43,163 nucleotides of DNA from Desulfurococcales archaeon (GTDB taxonomy: Archaea; Thermoproteota; Thermoprotei_A; Sulfolobales; WAQK01). This document shows, piece by piece, positions 38,198-43,163 of this stretch. A program made the position numbers and the translations under genes. The DNA lies in assembly GCA_027083135.1 (NCBI GenBank), contig JALWQH010000044.1:1-43163 (forward strand). Direction: 5' to 3'. Every line of letters starts with the position of its first letter. Position 1 is the first letter of the stretch. The notes under the pieces are model-generated. The model was not told where the DNA came from. It was given only the letters and a program-made list of their open reading frames with translations, and searched no databases.

Positions 38198-39301
38198 ATG
38201 CTGTTCGACATTTCGCCTAAGGAGAGAAGGGAGGATTTCTATGATAGGGAGGGTGAGCTGAGGAGCCTGGTTGAGGCTTTGAGGCTTGGAGAGAGGCTGG
38301 TTGTTGTTTATGGTGCTAGGAGGATTGGCAAGTCAAGCCTAGTAAGAGTGGGTGTGAGGGAGATCAGGGCTCCGTATGTATTAGTGGATGTCCGGAAACT
38401 GTATTTTGAGGAAGGTTCTGTGAGGCCGGCTGGCTTTGTGGCCTGGCTAGTTGATGCTATGAGGATGCGTTCTAAGTGGTATGAGAGGATAGGGTTTAGA
38501 TTGGGCGATGCTTTAAGCAGGGTGAGGGGGATCCATGCAGCTGGATTCGGCGTGGAGCTGGAACTTAAGGCTAGGCCCAGATTAACTGAGGTCCTAGAGG
38601 CTCTTGACGAGTGGTGCGGCGAGCATGGATGGAGGTTTGCCATAGTGTTCGATGAGGCCCAGTATCTCAGGTTCTCGAACACCAGGTATGATGGCATTAT
38701 AGCATGGGCTATTGATAATCTGCCTAACCTTACCTTCATCCTCACCGGGAGCGAGGTCGGAGTGCTAAGGGAGTTCCTCCGCCTAGAGGATCCTGAGGCA
38801 CCCCCCTACGGCAGGTACCGGAGAGAAATATTCTTGGAGAAATTCACGCCGCGGCAGGCACTCGGCTTTCTAAAAGCAGGGTTCAAGGAGCTAGGCCTAC
38901 AAGTCAGAGGAGCCGAGCTGGAGGAGGCTGTGGACAAGCTGGACGGAATAGTGGGGTGGCTAACCCTATACGGCTACAAGAGGAGCATTAGGAGAACACC
39001 CCACAGGAAAACACTTGAAACAGTATTCGAGGAGGGAAGCCGCATAGTCCTAGCAGAGCTGTCTAAAATCATAGAGTACTCCAAGGCCCGGTACACTGCT
39101 ATACTCAAAGCAGTGGCCCAAGGTGCAACAAGATGGCGGGATATAAAGACCTATGTGGAAGTCAGGACTGGTGAACGGATCCCCGATAACAGGTTCACAC
39201 AGCTCCTCGGAAACCTGGTGAAATACGGGTACCTGGTTAAGCAGGGTGACGAGTACAGCATACCCGACCCCATGGTAAAACACGCAGTGAAAAACCTATA
39301 G
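38198..39301 (+). CDS. Archaeal AAA-type ATPase (PF01637 family, STAND-like)
   Basis: 367 residues. RREDFYDREGELRSLVEALR precedes Walker A (VVYGARRIGKSSLVR) and Walker B appears in AIVFDEAQYLRFS. FILTGSEVGVLREFL is the sensor segment typical of the archaeal ATPase family, and EIFLEKFTPRQALGFLKAGF follows. The C-terminus is a winged-helix or DUF234-like tail (ILKAVAQGATRWRDIKTYVEVRTGERIPDNRFTQLLGNLVKYGYLVKQ). These genes are highly variable in copy number between archaea and are often accessory; function is not established. Confidence 0.9.
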   Translation: MLFDISPKERREDFYDREGELRSLVEALRLGERLVVVYGARRIGKSSLVRVGVREIRAPYVLVDVRKLYFEEGSVRPAGFVAWLVDAMRMRSKWYERIGFRLGDALSRVRGIHAAGFGVELELKARPRLTEVLEALDEWCGEHGWRFAIVFDEAQYLRFSNTRYDGIIAWAIDNLPNLTFILTGSEVGVLREFLRLEDPEAPPYGRYRREIFLEKFTPRQALGFLKAGFKELGLQVRGAELEEAVDKLDGIVGWLTLYGYKRSIRRTPHRKTLETVFEEGSRIVLAELSKIIEYSKARYTAILKAVAQGATRWRDIKTYVEVRTGERIPDNRFTQLLGNLVKYGYLVKQGDEYSIPDPMVKHAVKNL

Positions 39302-39496
39302 CTCCATCACCTAGCACAGCGTAAAACACATGCAATGTTCCCCCTTCTATCTTCGCACAGCTACATGGATACGCGACACCATGAGGAAACCAACGTAACG
39401 TATGTGTCCATGAAATATCATGCAATGCACCTCTACTAATTGTTCTTCTAGGCTTCTCTTCGCTTACGATGCTTTTAGTTAGTTTTCAATATTTCC
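39302..39496. other. Noncoding stretch after the ATPase gene
   Basis: No gene, repeat or clear regulatory site was recognised. Two short related pieces, atgcaatg, occur at about 39331 and 39420. It leads directly into the decayed gene that begins near 39497. Confidence 0.4.
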
Positions 39497-39968
39497 ATGA
39501 GCGGGGTTAGCCCTTGATACAGGCTCCTTAGCTTCACCTACTACTCAGAGTTCCTTCTTCTCAAAGTACGCGCACCACAGCTAGTATTGCCAAAATGTTA
39601 TAGGAAGGCTGTCTGGAGGCTGATAGTGAAAGCAATGAGCGGGGAGAATGCAAGATTCGTGTAGAGCAGGTTAGATAGGTTCAGCGTGAGTGAGGCATGC
39701 TACTAGGACCTGCCGAGGGAAACCAACTCCCAATACCCAAGATGCATGGAGAGCCTCAACCAGCTAGCCCTAGGCGGAACGTGGAGGCCCTAGGCGCATT
39801 AGGGCCTAAGGAATGCAGGGCAGATGGAGAGCCGTTCTCGGCGAGAGGCAGTAGGCTTCTATCGCCGGGAGAAAGCTTCAGAGTGAATTGGAGAAGCTAG
39901 GGAGAGAATTCGAGGACTATCTAAACGAGGAACTCCAAGCTATGGTCAAACCGCTGGGAGAGCCGTAG
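39497..39968 (+). pseudogene. Decayed protein-coding gene of unknown family
   Basis: From ATG 39497 one frame reads YRLLSFTYYSEFLLLKVRAP, AVWRLIVKAMSGENARFV and CMESLNQLALGG, broken by TGA or TAG at four places. After about 39790 coding character moves to another frame, ending in KLQSELEKLGREFEDYLNEE then LQAMVKPLGEP and TAG at 39966-39968. Hydrophobic and helical patterns with a closing coiled coil look protein-like throughout. This is a gene inactivated by several nonsense changes and at least one frameshift. Family not recognised. Confidence 0.45.
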
Positions 39969-40092
39969 TCTGCGGGATCCATTAAATGGATAGCCAGTTT
40001 AAACGGTAATGGTGCTCTAGATTTTTAGAACTTTTTGTTTTAAGAGCTAGCTTTATGGGTTCCTGCGAGCAAATATATTTGGTGGCTATAGT

Positions 40093-40660
40093 ATGGCCGG
40101 TACACGGCTGTGGATTTTAGCTATCATGCTGCTGGTTCTTTTTGCGGGAGGAGTGTATGGCTATACTTGGCACAGTAATAGTAGCAGCTTACATGAGGCT
40201 AATACAGTAGGTACTCAAACCATGTCTCAGCCTTTAAGAGGACATATCGAGGACATAACTGAGCCCCCATTAAAATTCTGCGGCCCTACATTTACTGAAG
40301 AAATACCTGAACTCAAAATCACTGTTACCCTATCGAATTCTAGTGTAAGGGTTGGTGAGACATTATGGATGAAGGTTGAGCTCATAGGTGGAAAGGCATG
40401 CAGCGTTAAGCTATTGAGATTGAGCCTTGCGAACTCCAAGGGCCAAAAAGTATACGATACCTATGTATGGTTGCCTCATAGGACTCTAGCTCCAGGAATT
40501 TTAGCTCCTGGGGAGGAGACAATATAATATTGCATGGAGAGCATTAAGACATCCTTCGGCAAACATTGATGTAGTTCCAGGCAACTATACATTCATAGTA
40601 AAGGCAAGCGTTAATGGCAAGAAAGTAGTAGTGAAAGGCCTAGTGGAAGTGGTGAAGTAA
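40093..40660 (+). pseudogene. Secreted BsuPI-like protein with a single frameshift
   Basis: ATG 40093 begins a signal or anchor helix (LWILAIMLLVLFAGGVYGY), then a Ser-rich linker and an Ig-like beta domain (LKITVTLSNSSVRVGETLWMKVELIGG...LRLSLANSKGQKVYDTYVW...LAPGEET). TAA stops this frame at 40525-40527. One base over, the frame continues YNIAWRAL...VPGNYTFIVKASVNGKK and ends at TAA 40658-40660. LAPGE...W...PGxY is the closing pattern of BsuPI-type intracellular proteinase inhibitor domains. One extra base near 40522 breaks the gene; a sequencing error or a real mutation are both possible. Confidence 0.6.
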
Positions 40661-41104
40661 CATGCATGCCAGCCAGCGTATTTTATTATAATAAATAATG
40701 ATTATTGGTATTACCTCGGTCTAACTGTTCCTGTATTACCTGCGTAATGCTACCTGTGGAAGCTTCCTGTTGATAGAGCTAGTGTTCTATCAACAATGAT
40801 CAATATGGCGGCAATTATTGCCAGGTATAAGCCTATCTTCCCAGCAGGCTTCTCTCCGTCATTCCATCATTATAGTTATTTTAGTGCAGGCATTAATTAC
40901 TACTCTTAGATAATGCTCTTCATTTATCTACAGGTTATTTACATAGAACCTACATGTTCGGTATGCGCAGTATCTATATAAAAGTTTATTACTGTAAATA
41001 AGCTTAGAGTATTTATAGGTAAATATCCTTATTAAACTAATAATTACTTAATATTTATATTATGTATAATTCATCGAGCTGTTGGTGGAATCCCGCAAAT
41101 TATA
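40661..41104. other. AT-rich intergenic region with one hairpin
   Basis: No gene was found. A 9-10-base inverted repeat (tgttgataga at 40768-40777, complementary to ttctatcaaca ending 40795) could form a hairpin about 110 bases after the preceding gene. The right half (40950-41100) is very AT-rich and resembles spacer sequence. Confidence 0.4.
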
Positions 41105-41434
41105 TTATTTCTTAAATATTTGGCCTGTTGTGAGGTCTATGCCTATTTTTCTCACCTTGAGTTTCCAAATCTTCTCAGGGGCTCCTCCCCCCTTCTCACG
41201 GTAGCCTGCCATCTCGATTATCCCTGCCTCTTCAAGTGTTGAGAGGTGGTAGTATAGTGTTGAGCGGGGCATGCTGAGCCCTCTCTCCTGGAGGGCTGCA
41301 TATATTTCGTTTGTTCCCTTTGCCCCGTGGCTTAGGGTTTCAATGATGCTTCTCTTAGGCTCCATAAGTAGAGGCCTTAATATCATCATAAGCGATTTCA
41401 GGCTTCTCTGAGCCCCCCTCATCCATCTAGGCAT
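41105..41434 (-). CDS. ArsR-like winged-helix transcriptional regulator
   Basis: 109 residues. EPKRSIIETLSHGAKGTNEIYAALQERGLSMPRSTLYYHLSTLEEAGIIEMAGYREKGGGAPEKIWKL is a winged helix with recognition helix SMPRSTLYYHLSTLEEAG and a beta-wing, as in archaeal ArsR/MarR-type regulators. No metal-binding cysteines are present. A 10-base palindrome surrounds its promoter, so autoregulation is likely. It lies upstream of, and on the same strand as, the three-gene cluster reading from 42884 to 41615. Confidence 0.82.
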   Translation of the reverse strand: MPRWMRGAQRSLKSLMMILRPLLMEPKRSIIETLSHGAKGTNEIYAALQERGLSMPRSTLYYHLSTLEEAGIIEMAGYREKGGGAPEKIWKLKVRKIGIDLTTGQIFKK

Positions 41435-41456
41435 AATATCACAATACTTCCCTCCT

Positions 41457-41529
41457 TTATCTCCTCTTATAATTCCACCTACTATGAGGAGATAAGTTGT
41501 AATATCATATTAAGGAATCATATTAAGGA
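41457..41529. promoter_or_regulatory. Operator-like palindrome and 13-bp tandem repeat upstream of the ArsR-like gene
   Basis: ttatctcctc (41457-41466) and gaggagataa (41486-41495) form a perfect inverted repeat. The 19-base centre contains aattataag on the minus strand, the best TATA box for the regulator. Next to it, atcatattaagga is repeated exactly in tandem (41504-41516 and 41517-41529). A winged-helix dimer bound to the palindrome would cover the TATA box. Confidence 0.6.
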
Positions 41530-41614
41530 TAGCCACGTAGCAGGCTTCATATTGCCTGGTTGAAACGACAATGATAAACAGGCTTTTAGAGAAAACATCT
41601 AGCGAACATCTACA

Positions 41615-41962
41615 TTATTTTCTATGGCTGCCATTTCCCCTTAGGGATCTCAGCGGAGTGTGCTTGCTCCATTCATGGGCTGCTAGGCTCAGTATTCCTG
41701 GAAGGCTTGTATGCTTCTCAAGGCGTGCCTCATAGGTCTCTGCGAGGCTTTCAGCTAGGTTGCCTGGTACTCCACCCCGCCTCAAGGCTTTCAGGAACCG
41801 CCTCTTATTCCTCCACTTCATGTAGGAGAGCCTGATCCTAAGGTATGCTGCTAGGCTCAGTATTCTAGCTACCACAAGTACTGTTAGCCCAGCTATATTC
41901 AAGATGTAGCCTATTCTCCTAAGCTTCCTCAGCATCCCTATCCACGCATTCTCTGAGGACAT
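41615..41962 (-). CDS. Small membrane-associated protein, member of a local gene cluster
   Basis: 115 residues. One hydrophobic helix (IGYILNIAGLTVLVVARILSLAAYL) is followed by a very basic stretch (RIRLSYMKWRNKRRFLKALR) and a motif GGVPGNLAESLAETYEARL. The same motif, as SGVPENLAAEMTKEYMEKR, is found in the protein at 42414-42884. The gene overlaps its upstream neighbour by 44 bases. No family name recognised. Probably a membrane-linked partner of the other two cluster proteins. Confidence 0.6.
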   Translation of the reverse strand: MSSENAWIGMLRKLRRIGYILNIAGLTVLVVARILSLAAYLRIRLSYMKWRNKRRFLKALRRGGVPGNLAESLAETYEARLEKHTSLPGILSLAAHEWSKHTPLRSLRGNGSHRK

Positions 41963-42365
41963 ACTTATAGCGATGCCCGCTGGTCTTAAGCTTGATTACT
42001 GCTCCACGCTCCTCCAAGCCTAGGAGCCTTTCACGCACAATTCTCCTAGAAGACGTTCCACGTATCATCCTAACCCTACGGGCAGTCTCAGATATTGTTA
42101 GAGGCCTGCATTCTGAGAGAGCCTCGATAATAGCCCTACTTATGGGATCAGCTCCGCCAAGAGGCCTGAGGGTCAAGATACTTCTCCTCGCAGCCTCCAG
42201 TGCCATTGATGCCGGCATAGATAACGCTGTGACGAGATCTATTGCAGCATTCATTAGTCTTGCCTCAGAGCTGTTTTCACCTAGGAGGGATTCTATTCGG
42301 CGCAGCCTATCAATAACTAGGGCCAGCATCCTCTCTAGTCTCTCCAGCCTCTCCTCTAGATCCAA
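41919..42365 (-). CDS. Coiled-coil and winged-helix protein
   Basis: 148 residues. An N-terminal coiled coil (DLEERLERLERMLALVIDRLRRIESLLG) is followed by a helical middle and a winged helix (ISRAIIEALSECRPLTISETARRVRMIRGTSSRRIVRERLLGLEERGAVIKLKTSGHRYKYVL). It probably regulates transcription, perhaps of its own cluster. It lies between the two proteins sharing the GVPxNLA motif. Confidence 0.68.
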   Translation of the reverse strand: MDLEERLERLERMLALVIDRLRRIESLLGENSSEARLMNAAIDLVTALSMPASMALEAARRSILTLRPLGGADPISRAIIEALSECRPLTISETARRVRMIRGTSSRRIVRERLLGLEERGAVIKLKTSGHRYKYVLRECVDRDAEEA

Positions 42366-42413
42366 TGTAGATCCACCTGGATTAGAAGAAAATAGGGTGG
42401 CGTAGAGCAGAAG

Positions 42414-42884
42414 CTACTCTTCCTCTCCTCCCTGCTCCTCTAAGCCTTCAAGCCTTCTCAGCTTCTCCAACGCCTTCTCGATCTTCTCCCTCTTCTCAGG
42501 ATACTCCTCCTTCAGCCTCTCCAGTAGCTGTATGGTTTTATCTAAGCCCTCCTTATGGGGGGCTCCGCTCCTCATCCTTGCACCCATGCCTCCGAAGGAT
42601 TCTAGGAGGCTGCCTAGGCTTGGAACAGCGTTCAGCCTCTTCTCCATGTATTCTTTCGTCATCTCTGCCGCGAGATTTTCAGGCACACCTGAGTCGACGA
42701 GCCTCTTGTAGAATGAGGCCACCTCGACTCCTAGCTTCTCCCCGCTGAGGCTGTCTAGAATAGTGTTTATTATATCCATTAGTGGCTCCTTAAGGCCCTT
42801 GAGGAAGCCCGATACAGCGTCGAGAACCTCCTTAAGCTCCACCGCCTCACTCTTCTCCTCGGACACATGCATCACCACTGACAT
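42414..42884 (-). CDS. Helical soluble protein with the GVPxNLA motif
   Basis: 156 residues, charged and helical. The sequence FYKRLVDSGVPENLAAEMTKEYMEKRLNAVPSLGSLLESFGG shares SGVPENLA..MT.EY...R with the membrane-linked protein at 41615. The C-terminus is a coiled coil (LLERLKEEYPEKREKIEKALEKLRRLEGLEEQ). No family name recognised; similar small proteins seem to be archaeal-specific. It is the first gene of the three-gene minus-strand cluster. Confidence 0.6.
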   Translation of the reverse strand: MSVVMHVSEEKSEAVELKEVLDAVSGFLKGLKEPLMDIINTILDSLSGEKLGVEVASFYKRLVDSGVPENLAAEMTKEYMEKRLNAVPSLGSLLESFGGMGARMRSGAPHKEGLDKTIQLLERLKEEYPEKREKIEKALEKLRRLEGLEEQGGEEE

Positions 42885-42938
42885 GTATGAATGGTCACTC
42901 TAATCAAGGTTCATTATCACTTGTGGTCAGCCTTCTGC

Positions 42939-43163
42939 TCACTCTTCTACTAGGTTCTTGTATATTTTTCCTTGTTTCATTACTAGTGTTATGTTGTTTG
43001 GGTTTTGGAGTGTTTCTGGGTTTTGGGTGGGGTTTCCTCTGACTAGTATTATGTCGGCTAGCTTCCCCTCCTCAAGTGTCCCCGTCTCGTCTAGGAGGCC
43101 TGCAGCCTCAGCCGCATTCCTAGTAGCAGCAACCAAAGCATCAACCGGAGACATACCAATCTT
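42939..43163 (-). CDS. Amidohydrolase (imidazolonepropionase-like), C-terminal fragment
   Basis: The gene continues beyond the window end; the last 74 codons are visible. MSPVDALVAATRNAAEAAGLLDETGTLEEGKLADIILVRGNP and LVMKQGKIYKN form the C-terminal strand-rich cap common to imidazolonepropionase-type amidohydrolases. Catalytic residues lie outside the window, so substrate cannot be judged. Confidence 0.8.
   Translation of the reverse strand, partial: KIGMSPVDALVAATRNAAEAAGLLDETGTLEEGKLADIILVRGNPTQNPETLQNPNNITLVMKQGKIYKNLVEE

Overview
The window reads as chromosome of a hyperthermophilic member of the Thermoproteota (Crenarchaeota), most likely Desulfurococcales-like. The grounds are a crenarchaeal translation/secretion gene cluster (S19e, PDCD5, L39e, L31e, aIF6, L18Ae/LX, prefoldin alpha, FtsY, SecE, Spt5, L11, L1, L10, L12, AlaRS), tRNA genes that encode CCA, heavy AGG/AGA/ATA/CTA codon use, many GTG/TTG starts, and an SSV-type integrated element. 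The genus cannot be fixed from the sequence alone.

Layout. 1-4.7 kb: the end of a VIT1/CCC1-like transporter, an Lrp/AsnC regulator, SfsA, archease, archaemetzincin, tRNA-Phe, a sugar-phosphate nucleotidyltransferase, UPRT and a one-ribbon TFS-like protein. 4.7-7.7 kb: a complete polar amino-acid ABC importer operon. 7.9-11.5 kb: threonine synthase, a TalC-type aldolase, a PfkB kinase and 6-phospho-3-hexuloisomerase. 11.59-12.14 kb: a decayed tyrosine recombinase. 12.1-14.8 kb: a secreted membrane-anchored protein, tRNA-Gly, an Asp/Glu racemase family protein and a small membrane protein.

14,903-23,741 is an integrated mobile element bounded by 86-bp direct repeats made of the 3' part of an intron-containing tRNA-Glu(CTC) gene. 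Its SSV-type integrase is split by integration into int(N) at the left and int(C) at the right. The element carries an archaeo-eukaryotic primase fused to a PriL-like four-cysteine domain, an SF3/D5 helicase, a Cas4-like nuclease, winged-helix and AbrB-type regulators and several unknown small proteins. It also has two repeat-rich noncoding regions that could hold its origin. I recognise no capsid gene, so an integrative plasmid, or a virus with unfamiliar virion genes, are both possible.

23.9-37.3 kb: an M20 amidohydrolase, Nep1, RNase P Rpp21, a CRM-domain protein, the translation/secretion cluster, AlaRS, a DUF434 protein and tRNA-Arg. The L12 gene appears to start at an ATA codon behind a perfect Shine-Dalgarno sequence. 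L10 and L12 end in 89 identical bases.

37.3-43.2 kb is accessory: an unknown protein, an archaeal ATPase of the PF01637 type behind a tandem repeat, two or three decayed genes, a frameshifted secreted protein, an ArsR-like regulator with a palindrome around its promoter, a three-gene cluster of unknown function, and the end of an amidohydrolase.
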